Shown here: piece by piece, positions 1 to 11,297 of the stretch
Numbering within the stretch: the first letter of the stretch is position 1
Layout: the number at the start of each line of letters is the position of its first letter
From: Chimonanthus salicifolius
Taxonomy: Eukaryota > Streptophyta > Magnoliopsida > Laurales > Calycanthaceae
Direction of reading: 5' to 3'
DNA: 64,000 bases
Assembly (NCBI GenBank): GCA_013350335.1
Contig: CM023533.1
Location: 29,494,869 to 29,558,868 of the forward strand
Made by a program: the position numbers and the translations under genes
Notes under the pieces: generated by a model
What the model saw: only the letters and a program-made list of their open reading frames with translations
Databases searched by the model: none
What the model was told of the DNA's origin: nothing

Positions 1-561
1 AACACAGAGCTTAGGGTTTGACTCAACAAGAAATTGTCCGTTTTAGGGCCTCGTACACAAGCGAGTCTGCACGGTTTTGCTTTTGGGTCCGGGCCCGGGC
101 CCACATAGCCTGGCCCAAAACGTGTCCTGCTTGAGTACCAGGGGTGGGTTTCAAATAAACCCCCACCCCTCTTCCTTCCAAATCGATGTGGGACTCCCAC
201 ATCAGTTTGGTACAGGATACCACAATCACCCCCCTTAAAGCCTCGAGCCGCCCCCGGCTTGACCCGGTCCAGCTCAACAACTCTAGGGAAGGATGAAAGG
301 CCCACACAGTCCGAGTGTAAAACCTCGGCTCTGATACCAAATTTGTAACGACCCGACCCGAACACAGGGCTTAGGATTTGACTTCGCAAAAAATTGTCCG
401 CTTTGAACCTCGCACACAAGTGAGTTCGTACGGTTTTGCTTTTGGGCCCTTGCCCAAAATGCGTCCTGCTTGAGTACCAGGGGTGGACTTCAAATAAACC
501 CCCTCCCCTCTTCCTTCCAAACCGATGCGGGACTCTGACATCAATTTGGTACAAGGTACCA
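1..561 (-). mobile_element. TRIM retrotransposon, family 1, truncated by the window edge
   Basis: Read on the minus strand this is a miniature LTR retrotransposon with no coding capacity. One LTR covers about 344-561. The primer binding site, complementary to initiator Met-tRNA, lies at 328-340 and reads TGGTATCAGAGCC on the minus strand. A short internal region and a polypurine tract (about 228-240, seen as CCCCCC on the plus strand) lead into a second LTR, about 1-224, which runs off the window. Both LTRs contain the same GACCCGACCCGAACACAG stretch and a TGGGACTC/CCACATC motif. The family matches the complete element at 41150-41750. Short minus-strand reading frames here are shadows of the LTRs. 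The outer target duplication cannot be tested because one end is missing. Confidence 0.8.
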
Positions 562-611
562 TAGTCTTTGTCGTATTACAATAGCATAACGTAGTTCGAG
601 ATAAGATAGCA

Positions 612-1021
612 TAGGGGTACAAAAAACGCCCCGGACGATAATTCGGCCGATATGATTCTCTCTCCTCTTTTGTTTTTTTTGTTTTTGTAAATATCGGTAT
701 TATCTTATTAATTTTTTTCCTGAATTAAAAAATATAAAAAACCGAAAAAGAAACTGTTTTTTTTTTTTTTTTTTAAATTGAAAACGTAAATATCGGTTGA
801 TATCGGCCGATATTTAGACCCAGGCCCATCACCGTTTTGAATATTTTTTTTTTAATATTGATATAAATCATCTCGGCCAATATCAGACAGATATATATCG
901 CCGATATATCGGCTATATCGGCCGAGAAATAGGTTGCACGGCTGATACAATACGTATAGGCTGATATTAATCAACACTGAAAAACTGATATATATCGTAT
1001 CGGCCGATATTTGTACCCCTG
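612..1021. mobile_element. Non-autonomous hAT element (GATATCGGCCGATATC family)
   Basis: This 410-bp element has imperfect hAT-type ends, TAGGGGTAC at the left and TACCCCTG at the right. Its body is rich in self-complementary ATCGGCCGAT motifs. The flanking 8-mers AGATAGCA and ATATAGTA agree at 6 of 8 positions, as expected for an old 8-bp target duplication. It has no reading frame. It is one of about twelve copies in the window. Confidence 0.75.
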
Positions 1022-1921
1022 ATATAGTATATCATAACCTATCCTAGTGTCGTGAGTACATAGCTGTCCATAATTCTGAGGTGAAAAATGTCTCTTGCTG
1101 GGCGTTACATCACGGCTGATACGCTATACCATATAGTGGTTGTACACTGTAGCACCAATACACCCTATGTCACGGGTGTTATGTATTGATTAAAACAGCC
1201 GTTATATCTATTTAAAGCCAAATTGGGATATGTAACGACCGTGACAAACCGTTACACCTTTTTTTAAATTTAGAAAAAAGAAGAAAGATAATCTGTAACG
1301 GCCGTTATATACCATTACGTGCTGTAACGATGCAACAACCATAATGACCGGTATAATAGAAAAACATTTTTTTAACCCCAGGTCCATATTACATTCCAAC
1401 TGAAAGTAAAGAATTGATCATGTGAAGTATTATTACAACCATAGAGAACATATTTCTAATGCATTGTCAAAGTTCCCTTACAATAGAATAAGCTAGGGCC
1501 TATGTCTCTAGGACAACAAGGGAGGTTCGTTCAGACCTTCTTCAAGCACAATCAGAGTCATCTCAAAACAAGTTAAAGCTTAAGGGAAAATTTTTAAATG
1601 AGAAAGAATATTTAATATAAGTATTATTTAATTAAAAATTTAATTGTATTTAATAAAAATATTTATTGAAAATCTTGACAGATCGAGTTTGATAGAAAAA
1701 ATGAGGGTGAAAGAAGAGATTATTTGAGAGAGAAACAAAGAGATATAGACCACTGAGAAAATACGGTTGAGCGGCCGTTTCAATTGGAGAGTACCAAATT
1801 TGGGGCCTTTTGAAATCGAGGGCCCCAGGCAACTGCCTTACTTGCTGCCCGTTTGAGCCGCCCTGGGCACAGTTCTTGAAATCGGGAATGAGCTCTACAA
1901 GTCCGTGAAGAGAGAGAAAAT
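1022..1921. other. Intergenic DNA with a decayed hAT-like remnant
   Basis: No gene is seen. Positions 1090-1360 contain repeated CGTTACA and CGGCCGTTA words that look like another decayed inverted-repeat element. About 1560-1865 resembles the plant hAT family that ends in GGGCCGGC: it has an AT-rich body like that at 40690-40770 and ends GAGCCGCCCTG at 1865. No matching left end or target duplication was found, so this part is probably truncated. Confidence 0.35.
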
Positions 1922-3083
1922 GGTTGGATGCATAGACATCTCAGTATTCTGTCTGTCACCGTACAATGATTTTTAGATTTTAAGTGAAAAATATCATTTT
2001 ACTTTTCTGTATAAAATCGATTGACACCGATTTTTAAATTTCAAGTGAAAAATATCATTTTATCTTTCTGTGCAAAATTGACTGAATGCTTCGATCGATC
2101 GATCCCACGAGCGAAAGAAGTCCATCGTATAATTTGCGATTGATTCTATTAATTTACTTCCATCGATTGATAGCATAAATCGGTTGTTGATATTCTGTTG
2201 ATTCATGCAACAGTGGATAGCATCAATCTGCTGTTGATATTCTGTTGATTTATGCAACAGTAATTAAATAAAAAAAATTTAAATTTTAAAATTATTTTTT
2301 AAGCATTGTGTATTTTCAAAATTTCTCAAATTGAATATCCGGAGTAATTACGATAACCTGATAAAAATACTTTAAGACTTTAAGGTCTTTTGACACTCCT
2401 AAATATTTAAAATACAGTATTTTATAAATAAGGGTATTTATAGGGTGTGCCGAAAACACATTTGGGATTGTTAAAAGACTTTGAAGTCTTAAAATATTTT
2501 TATCAGGTTATCGTAATTAGTCTGGATATTCAATTTGAGAAATTTTGAAAATACACGGTGCTTAAAAAATAACGTTAAAGTTTTATCTTTCCTTTAAAAC
2601 TTTAAAATTATTTTTTAAGCACCGTGTATTTTCAAAATTTCTCAAATTGAATTTCCGGACTAATTACAATAACCTGATAAAAATACTTTAAAACTTTAAG
2701 GTCTTTTGACACTCCTAAATGTATTTTCGGCACACCCTAGAGATACCCTTATTTGTAAAATACTGTGTTTTAAATATTTAGGAGTGTCAAAAGACCTTAA
2801 AATTTTAAAATATTTTTATCAGATTATTGTAATTAGTCCGGATATTAAATTTGAAAATTTTTGAAAATACATAGTATTTAAAAAATAATTTAAAAAAAAA
2901 TTTATTATTTAAATAATATAATTACTATAGTATTTGTTACTCTCAGAAGCAGATCAATCGATCGATTTTTCAATTGATCCATTTTTTCAGCTCGGGTCAA
3001 TTCTGCACGAAAGAAAGAATGATAATTCTCATTTAAAATCTGAAAATGAGTATCTTCAAACTTGTGATGTCTAAATGGTCCCC
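1922..3083. mobile_element. Mutator-like foldback element with two internal palindromes
   Basis: The outer ends are inverted and diverged: GGTTGGATGCATAGACATC at the left matches the complement of the right end, GATGTCTAAATGGTCCC. Two palindromes of about 300 bp lie inside, at roughly 2278-2590 and 2592-2900. The second is the reverse complement of the first, so the whole element is an inverted repeat. The palindrome arms contain CTGATAAAAATACTTTAAG and its complement. Flanking DNA (GAGAGAAAA and CCAAGAAAA) gives only a weak 9-bp duplication. There is no transposase. It belongs to the same family as 11298-12546. Confidence 0.65.
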
Positions 3084-3465
3084 CAAGAAAAACTAATCAT
3101 CACATAATGTCAGCACATAATATCAAAATCACATAATATCAAATCATACATGTATAATAATCTACTCACGTTATCAATAAAGCATCATCATTTTATCTAT
3201 GACATACTAAATGACAGCACAATCATCAAATCAGTCGCCATCAATTATATAATCATATAACTCAACCAACGAAAATACGACGCCTGTTACACGCACTGCA
3301 ACGCATGTCATATTATGAGCCCTAAGCCTATCCTATCCTACTCGTTGAAAAACAGGTCCTTCGATCATATATCACCTTGACATCATTTTTTTTTTAAATT
3401 CCTCATACACCCAAACATCAATTTCTATTTTTGCAAATTCAAGACCATAAAAAAAAAAAAAAAAA
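3084..3465. other. AT-rich intergenic DNA
   Basis: No gene, RNA gene or complete repeat is seen. An A-tract at about 3448-3466 borders the next foldback element. Confidence 0.4.
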
Positions 3466-4438
3466 GCACCTCGTATAGATATTAAAAAATCTGCCTCTAG
3501 ACACTCGATTTTAAAAAATTAGGTGAAAATATCACTCTACCCCTCTATATATATTCATCCAAACGAACTGTCAATTTATTTTCAGTGCGTTCGGATAAAT
3601 ATACTCATCCGAATGAACACATGAGTGTAATTTCAGTTTGTTCGGATGAGTATATTAATCCGAACGAACTGAAATACACTGATGTGTTAGTTCGGACGAG
3701 TGAACTTATATATATTCATTCGTTCGAATAATCACTTAGGATCATTCGAACGAATGTGCATTCTCATTCACTCAAACATCGCAATGCTTTCCTTTTTCAA
3801 GACAGGATCCGAAATAGCACACTAAGAACCTATACTATAGGAGTTGCCAAAATTATTTTGAGGAATTGCTGACTCATACTTGATATCTCTAGAACTAGCT
3901 CTATATTGTGTGTCTTATGCACCACATTTACTCCAGCATTCGTTGACATTTACCATGTCACATTGTGTGTCTTGTGCACCACATTTACTCCATCATTCTT
4001 TGACATTTACCATGTTCCATTATGTGTCTTTTGCACCATATTTACTTCAGTATTCTTTGACATTTACCATGTCACATTGTTTACTGATCAAAGGAACATA
4101 CTATTTTTAGAGTATATTTAAATGGATCATTTGAACGAATAAACATATATAAGTTAATTCGTCTGGATGAACTGAAATTACACTGTTCTATTCGTTCGGA
4201 TGAGTATACTAATCTGAAAGAACTGAAATTACACTAATTAGTTCGTTCGGATGAGTATATTCATTCGAATGAACAGAAATTACACCATTCGTTTGGACGA
4301 TTATAACGAACTCAAAATGAACTGACAGTTCGTTCGGATGATAGAATACGGAGGGATAGAATGATAATTTCATCTTATTATTTTAAATCAGATGTGTAAA
4401 GACAGAAAAACTGAATCTCTATATAGATAAATAAAGCT
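3466..4438. mobile_element. Foldback (Mutator-like) element with TTCGTTCGGATGAG arrays
   Basis: Left end (TATAGATATT, then TCTGCCTCTAGACACTCGA) and right end (complement of TATAGAGATTCAG, then CTGTCTTTACACATCTGA) are inverted copies. Next to each lies an array of TTCGTTCGGATGAGTATAT units in inverted orientation. The centre carries a different tandem repeat (3903-4078). The ends resemble those of the 11298-12546 Mutator-like family, but no 9-bp target duplication could be fixed because the left flank is a poly-A tract. Confidence 0.55.
3903..4078. repeat. Three tandem copies of a unit of about 58 bp
   Basis: Three units begin near 3905, 3963 and 4020. Each contains GTGTCTT.TGCACCA, a TTTACT stretch and TTGACATTTACCATG. 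Overlapping 71-76-codon frames on the plus strand only read through the repeat and show no protein family, so I treat the array as non-coding filler in the foldback element. Confidence 0.75.
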
Positions 4439-4586
4439 TCAATGTGCACTAGGATATGAGAACTTTTACATCCAAAAGATATCTCATTGAACAAAAATTT
4501 ATTTTTTAAAATGTTTTCTGAAAGATTACTTTTCAGAACAAAACCAAAGCCTCTTGTATTGCACTTACTCTTTCCCTGTGTAGATT

Positions 4587-4601
4587 AAATAAATATAAAT
4601 A
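4587..4601 (+). promoter_or_regulatory. Probable TATA box of the P450 gene
   Basis: An AATAAATATAAATAC stretch lies about 40-50 bp before the ATG at 4639. It is the best TATA match nearby and would imply a very short 5' leader. It sits just downstream of the foldback element that ends near 4438, so the proximal promoter is only about 150 bp from a transposon. Confidence 0.45.
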
Positions 4602-4638
4602 CAGGAGTGCACTAGTCGATTTCCATTGAGATTGAGCC

Positions 4639-7600
4639 ATGGAGCTGCCTCTTCCATTCCAAGCTATTGCTGGGCTTCTTGCTCTGATCCTTGTATTTTG
4701 GACTACAAGGACCAAAGTCAAGAAGACTGACAAGGCCAAGCTTCCACCACCAGAGCCAAATGGTGCTCTACCTTTAATCGGCCACCTCCATCTACTAGGG
4801 GGCAGCGAGCCAGTTGCTCGAACCCTGGGCTCCATGGCTGATAAATATGGGCCTGCCTTCATGCTCCGCCTCGGTGTGAATAAAGCCCTGGTGGTGAGCA
4901 GCTGGGAGGCGGCGAAGGAGTGCTTCACGACCAACGACAAGGCTCTCGCTAGCCGCCCAAAACTGGCAGCCGCCGAGTATTTGGGCTATGATTATGCCAT
5001 GTTCGGCTTTTCGCCTTACGGCCCATATTGGCGTGAGCTGCGAAAGATCGCCACGCTGGAAATATTGTCGAACCAGCGACTGGAATTCCTGAAGCATGTC
5101 CGAGCCACCGAGATCGATGAGTACATCAAGGAACTGTACAATTCATGGGTGAAGAATGGGAATAGGCCTGTCCAAGTGGAAATGAAACAGAGTTTTGGAG
5201 AACTGACATTCAATATTGTTGTTATGATGGTTGCAGGAAAGCGCTACTTTGGCAAAAAAATTACAGGTGATGAAGGCGAAGCGAGGCGGTTCCGGCAGGC
5301 GATGCTTCAGTTTTTTCATCTGACCGGTGTGTTTGTACCATCGGATGCAGTTCCTTTTCTCAAGTGGGTGGATTTGAAAGGGTATTTGAAGGGCATGAAG
5401 AAGACTGGAGAGGAACTTGATTCTCTAGTCAGCTGCTGGGTGGAGGAGCATCGCCGCGACAGGATTTCGAACCGGAAAGATGACTTTATCGACGTGATGC
5501 TGTCGATGTCGGAGGATGCTCAAATTTGTGGTTATGATCAAGACAGTGTCATTAAAGCTACTTCTCTGGTATGTTATTAAATGTATATACAAGATGATCA
5601 ACTTTTGATCATAGGGTTAATACTTAATAGATTCATAGGGTTAATAGTATAGATGGGTTTTTCAGATTTTTCAATTTGTCCCAATCCACAGAAATCGGAT
5701 CACTTTTACAGATGAGTAAATCGATTCACTGAAAAGTGAATTGATTTATATTTAAAATGAATCAGTCGGTGTACCAATTTGGACTCACAGGAAATCGGTA
5801 TAGTGCTCCGGTCGATGCACTTGTTCGTTGTACCGATAATTAAACTGATTTCTATAGATGGATGAGGGACAAAATGGAAAGTTCACTAAAATCCGTGCCC
5901 GTACACCCGTATTAGAATGCCCACTCATTCTATGATACTAATATTAATGTCTTAGATAAGAACAATATTACAAATATCGGTGATGTTTTTAAATTTATTA
6001 TATTTTTATCAGTAAAATATTAATAATTATTAATATTTTGAGATTTATCGACCCTGCAATAAATTTTTGATAAAATTGTATTAAAAACACAATAAATGAG
6101 AATATTATGATAAATTTATAATAAATTATCGATATTTTTTATTGTTATTCTTTAAAATATTATATTTTTTTCATGAAATTTTCATATCAATTTTATTAAT
6201 ATTTCAAAAACAATATTTATCACAATTCATACCAATTTGAAATTATAGCAACAGAATCATTTTCTGCCACTTATATTATGCAGAGTAGATTGATAAATGA
6301 AAAAAAAAAAAACTATGGCAAGATATCTCTGCTACTAATGGTTCCTGTGTCGAGTTAAGTAAGTGGCAGATATATCTCATCTACAAACGAACCGTGGAGC
6401 CTTAACGTTGAGTCATGTCCAAGTACGTTGATGTGTTACTTTACTTTAGACTTATGCTGTGTTTGGATGGAGGGTAATTTTTATAGAGGTTACCCGTGAA
6501 TAGGGGTCATCTTTGAGTAGAAGTCACTTTTGAAAAAGAGTTACCCTTATTTTGTTTAGTAATTATAGTGGTAAAGTAAGAACTTATTCTAAGGGTAAAA
6601 AATCTTATTTGGTACCTATTAGCAGGATATTAACAATTTTATGAGAAATTTTATAAAATATAATTATTAAATAATATTCATTAAATAAATCTAATATTAT
6701 CTAATTTTTATAGATTCTTTTTTATAACTATAATTTAAAATTATTAATTTTCATAAAATTGTTAATATTTCAGTTTACCCCTACTTACAATTATGCCTAC
6801 TCAAAGATAACCCTTGTAAAAATTTACCCCTCACCCAAATGCATCACGTTGAAAATGTTGTAGAAATTTTATTTTTATATTATATAGATTTAATAAAATT
6901 ATTAATTCTCATAAAATTATTAATGTGTCAGTTTACCCCTACTTATAATTACACCTACTCAAGGATAACTTGGGGTAAAAAATTACCCCTCACCCAAATG
7001 CATCACGTTGAAAATGTTGCAGAAATTTTATTTTTATATTATATAGATTTAATAAAATTATTAATTCTCATAAAATTGTTAATATGTCAGTTTACCCCTA
7101 CTTACAATTACCCCTACTCAAGGGTAACCTGGGGTAAAAATTTATCCCTCATCCAAATGCATTACGCTGAAAATGTTGCAGAAATTTTATTTTTATATTA
7201 TATAGATTTAATAAAATTATTAATTCTCATAAAATTGTTAATATGTCAGTTTACCCCTACTCAAGGATAACCTAGGGTAAAAATTTACCCCTCACCCAAA
7301 TGCATCACATTGAAAATGTTGTAGAAATTTTAATTTTATATTATATAGATTTAATAAAATTACTAATTCTCATAAAATTGTTAATATATCAGTTTACCCC
7401 TACTTACAATTACCCCTACTCAAGGGTAACCTAGGGTAAAAATTTACCCCTCACCCAAATGCATTACGTTGAAAATGTTGCAGAAATTTTATTTTTATAT
7501 TATATAGATTTAATAAAATTATTAATTCTTATAAAATTGTTAATATGTCAGTTTACCCCTACTTACAATTACCCCTACTTAAGGGTAGCATGGGGTAAAA

Positions 7601-9502
7601 ATTTACCCCTCATCCAAATGCATCACATTGAAAATGTTGCAGAAATTTTATTTTTACATTATACAGATTTAATAAAATTATTAATTCTCATAAAATTATT
7701 GTTCATCCAAATGCATCATCTTGAAAATCTATATAATATAAAAAATAATTTGCTAATTATTTAAAATCTATTAATTTTTCAATTATATAATATATCATTG
7801 AAAAATAGAGGAAGACACGGGATAAATAGGGAAAGGTTTCCTTAAAAAATAAAAAATAAATAAAAAACCACTATTATTATTTTAAATTTCAATAAATGAA
7901 TAAAAAAATTATGCATATCTCTTCATAAAAAAATATAATTTGTTATTTGGTGATATAAAAATTTATCAAATGGAAATAATGGAGTGCTTTTTAAAAAAAA
8001 TAAAAGTCAAGTACTCACCAAAATAAATAAATAAATAAAATGTAAAAAAAAAAAATCTCATGAAAGAGCAAAAGGGAGGGTAAGGAGGGGTATTCAAGAA
8101 TGAATACCCCAAGCCCCATGGGGGTATTCAAAATAGTGACAAGAGAGGTAAAAATTTGAATTTTTACCTTTACCCTCTTATTATCAAACCAGAGTAACAA
8201 GGGGTAACTCTTACCCCCCATCCAAACGCAGCCTTAGTTGCAGACACCTCAGCCCTCACACTATAGTTTAAAGTTTTTAACAGGTCTAAATTAATTTAGA
8301 TAGGATTTTGAGTTAAATAAGTCAATAAATTTTATTAAAAATGTATATTAATTTTAAAAATTTATTTGAATCTCAGAGTAACTTTACTTTTTTTTTTTGT
8401 CAGAAGTCCAAATTTTAAATTTCAAAAAATGTCTCAAACTAATTAACCGGTGCCTGATGGTCTATTAAGATTAAATTTCTATTTGTGTAGATTTGATTTC
8501 AATTGTACATATTATTTTTTTTAATCAGGTTTTCAAACATTTCACCTGACTCATCTTTAAGACATGTATAAACTTCAAAATTTATATACAGTTGGTAAAT
8601 TTTAAAAAGAGTAACTTTTTAAAATTGAGTGTGAATTGAACACAAAATCGATTTCGGCCGTGTTCAACTCCTTTCAGAATTTTGAGTTGGGTATGGGATG
8701 GAAACATGAATTAAGATTTTTTATTCAAACACCTGATTTCTTGCTGTATTTTAAAATGAATACAGATGCAAACTTCTTTAACTTTTTAAATGAAATCCAA
8801 CTTATTTGTATTCAGAAGTAGATGAAAATTATAGTTCCACTCTGATCTCTCTAAATGAACATTATATACTTGAAGGCTATTATCCTGGGTGGGACAGACA
8901 CTACAGCAGTGACCTTGACCTGGGCTCTCTCCTTATTATTGAAAAACCCAGATGTGTTGAAAAAGGCCCAAGATGAGATTGACAAGCACATTGGCAAGGA
9001 GAGAAATGTAGAAGAGTCAGATATAAAAGATCTCGTATACCTCCAAGCCATCTGCAAAGAAACCATGCGGCTTTACCCAGCTGCACCCCTATCAGCGCCG
9101 CACTTGTCGATGGAAGACTGTCACATTAACGGCTTCTTCGTCCCGGCGGGGACGAGGATACTCACCAACCTTTGGAAGCTACAGAGGGACCCTCGTGTTT
9201 GGTCAGACCCTTTGGATTTCAAGCCTGAGAGATTTCTGACCGACCATTCCAACTTTGATGTGCGAGGCAAGCATTTTGAATACATTCCATTTGGATCGGG
9301 TAGAAGATCGTGCCCAGGTATCTCATTTGCCCTCCAGGTCATGCACTTGACGCTCGCTCGCTTGCTCCGCTGCTTCGACATGGCGACTCCCTCCGGCCAG
9401 CCCGTCGACATGACAGAGAGCTTAGGAATAACCATGCCCAAAGCAAACCCATTGCATGTACTCTTCACACCTCGTCTCCCTTTCAACCTCTATCAACAGT
9501 AG
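4639..9502 (+). CDS. Cytochrome P450, CYP82-type monooxygenase (2 exons, 518 aa)
   Basis: A membrane-bound haem-thiolate monooxygenase of specialised metabolism, probably on the ER. Exon 1 is 4639-5568 (310 codons, phase 0, donor GTATGT). Exon 2 is 8876-9502 after a TTGAAG acceptor; the total is 518 aa, normal for the family. The sequence shows an N-terminal hydrophobic anchor (residues about 8-22), a proline hinge LPPPEPNGALPLIGHLHLL, the I-helix GGTDTT motif near residues 315-320 right after the splice junction, the K-helix ExxR pair (E372, R375), PERF (427-430) and the haem loop FGSGRRSCPG (449-458) with ligand Cys456. ECFTTNDKALASRP and NYAMFG-like YDYAMFGFSPYGPYWRE are typical of CYP82 enzymes that act on alkaloids, flavonoids or homoterpenes. 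The substrate cannot be told from sequence. No stop or frameshift interrupts it, so it looks functional. The 3.3-kb intron is swollen by transposons. Confidence 0.93.
5638..5908. mobile_element. Small foldback element in the P450 intron
   Basis: The ends are inverted copies. GGGTTAATAGTATAGATGGG at the left resembles the complement of the right end (GTGCCCGTACACCC), and CAATTTGTCCC near 5677 pairs with GGGACAAAATGG near 5868. The GGG termini resemble the Mutator-like family here, but no 9-bp target duplication is visible. No coding capacity. Confidence 0.4.
6455..8233. mobile_element. Tourist-like (PIF/Harbinger) MITE, expanded, in the P450 intron
   Basis: The terminal inverted repeats are TGCTGTGTTTGGATGG at the left and the complement of GGCTGCGTTTGGATGG at the right (14 of 16 match). 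They are flanked by a direct TTA on each side (6452-6454 and 8234-8236), the 3-bp target duplication of PIF/Harbinger elements. At 1.78 kb it is far longer than the usual few hundred bp because of an internal tandem array. The element carries no transposase. It lies wholly inside the intron between the two P450 exons. Confidence 0.8.
6780..7705. repeat. Tandem array, 159-bp unit, about six copies
   Basis: Units each carry CCAAATGCAT, GAAAATGTTG and TAACCTGGGGTAAA. The ATGCAT word occurs at 6839, 6998, 7157, 7300, 7459 and 7618, giving spacings of 159, 159, 143, 159 and 159; one unit lost 16 bp. A shorter partial unit follows near 7705. Open frames of 101-143 codons run through the array because 159 is divisible by three. 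They are repeats of one AT-rich peptide and are not a gene. Confidence 0.9.
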
Positions 9503-11288
9503 AAGCAACAAAATAAGAGTTCCAAGTATCTTGCTGTGACCAGCACTGCTCTGTATTAGTGTCTACTCTTCAGAACTATATATATTGTCTTGGTTGGTAA
9601 TTTAGTTATTCTAAACTTTTAAGATTTACTTAATACATAAGGTTTGGGTTTCATAAATATGTGAAATTAATCTCGCTTCAAATATAAAATAGAGATACGC
9701 ATATTATAAAATAAACTATCACCTATGATTCTACTGCATTTTAATATTTTATGTGAAAAACAATAGTGCGCTCTGTATGTGACATGCATAGCTCAAAAAT
9801 TTACTTTGTTATGTACAATTATATAGGGTGTGAACAACTAATAATATTTCATCTAGGATTCGTTTGTCATTTACCATAAGAAGGAGAACAAATAGTAAAG
9901 ATAATTACATCTTCTCTTCTTCTATTATGGAAGAATGACACTTTATGGAGAAAGTAAAAAAAAAAAATTAATGAAAAATTTCAAAGACACAACGCCTAAT
10001 TTATTTTTAATGGAAAATATTTTTTTAATGCAAACAAAGTAACTATCTAATTTCTGTGGTCTAACAAAGCACTGAATTCCCACAGCACATGTTAGATAAT
10101 GTGGATTACATGGTGCAGTATAGGCCCAACCCATTGCCATCACTAGTGTTTGCAATATTATCTCAAATTCATAGTCATGGAGTTTATAAAATGTTGGGAT
10201 AACGAGTCTAAATGGTATGATTCATTATAAATTACTTTAATTAAATCAATCAAATTGAGTTATTTTTTAATTTTTAAATTTGTAAACTTTAAAATATTTG
10301 TCTAATAATCTGATCAAAATATTTTTTGGTAATCACAAAACAAAAATCCATTATAACTTTTTCAATGGACCATATGTATGCAGGTAATAATCTCTCATTA
10401 AATATCGAATGGTGTAAACAGATTTCAATTTTGAAAAGAAAAAGCCACATAAATCGACAATGTAATTACCATCCATTCTAAAATGATTGCCTTGTATTTC
10501 ACCTTGTTGACCTGTATTAACTGTTATGAACACCGTTTGAATGGTTAAAAGAAGACTTTATTATATTTCCGAAAGTTGAAATAATAGAATAATATAGCAA
10601 ATTGAGTCTTCACTTTAATCAGATTTTTAAAAATTAAAATTTTAATTCCATAAGTAGATCTTGAAATGACATATTACAATTGTGTTGTGTTAAAGATATA
10701 ACTTGGATTAGAGGCAACTTGAATCTAATTAACCCAATCTAAAAAATAAATAGGCTAATCCAATCCATCTAAAATATGAGTTGGTCTGATAAAAAAAAGT
10801 TTGAGCAATTTCAAATTTAGGTTGAATTAGAGTTATGCTTTATATAATTTAACCGGTATGAATTATCCAAAGTATGTACGCATATTTTTATTTTTATATT
10901 ATTATTTAATTATCTTTTATAATTAATTCTCTTTTATAGCATCTCCATCGCCTCATGTCTGCAATGTGTGTCTCCCTTCACGTGCAAATTAATCGCTGTA
11001 AGGTACTCTTTCCTAGTTCCCTACATTCTAGCTGGACACGTGCCCTACTGTCTCTCTCCCTTCGTTCCACAACATTCTAGCTGTACACGTGCAGCCCCAG
11101 ATCACACTCATAAGGCCAATAATAGACATTTCAGTAGGTGCACGCCTAGAACAACTTCACATCTGTAGAATTTCATCCTAAGAGATATTTTTTAGGGCTT
11201 CTTTTCCAAATATAAATTAAGAAAATTTGTTTTAAAATAAAATAATAAATAATATATTGAGTTTGGAGTTCATTTCATGTTATGAACT
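9503..11288. other. Intergenic DNA downstream of the P450
   Basis: AT-rich with no supported gene. A more GC-rich patch at about 10940-11165 holds two ACATTCTAGCTG-ACACGTGC copies near 11022 and 11072. The 66-codon plus-strand frame across it has no recognisable family. Repeated AACCCAATC/TAATCCAATCC words near 10730-10760 may be a decayed repeat. Confidence 0.4.
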
Positions 11289-11297
11289 CTACATAAA

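Noticed and set aside
23..622. Two minus-strand frames (105 and 83 aa) sharing VVSCTKLMWESHIDLEGRG-like stretches
   Set aside because: They are translations of the two LTRs of a TRIM element, so their similarity reflects LTR identity rather than a gene family.
2278..2900. Reading the palindromes as simple tandem duplications
   Set aside because: The second unit is the reverse complement of the first, and each unit is itself palindromic, so they are inverted structures.
3903..4078. CRISPR-like regular repeats
   Set aside because: Units are contiguous tandem copies without distinct spacers, and the sequence is plant nuclear DNA.
4533..5213. Minus-strand frames opposite P450 exon 1
   Set aside because: Shadow frames in GC-richer coding DNA; the plus strand has full P450 motifs.
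6839..7764. Plus-strand frames of 143 and 101 aa
   Set aside because: They read through a 159-bp tandem repeat within an intron. The period is divisible by three, so frames stay open without coding selection.
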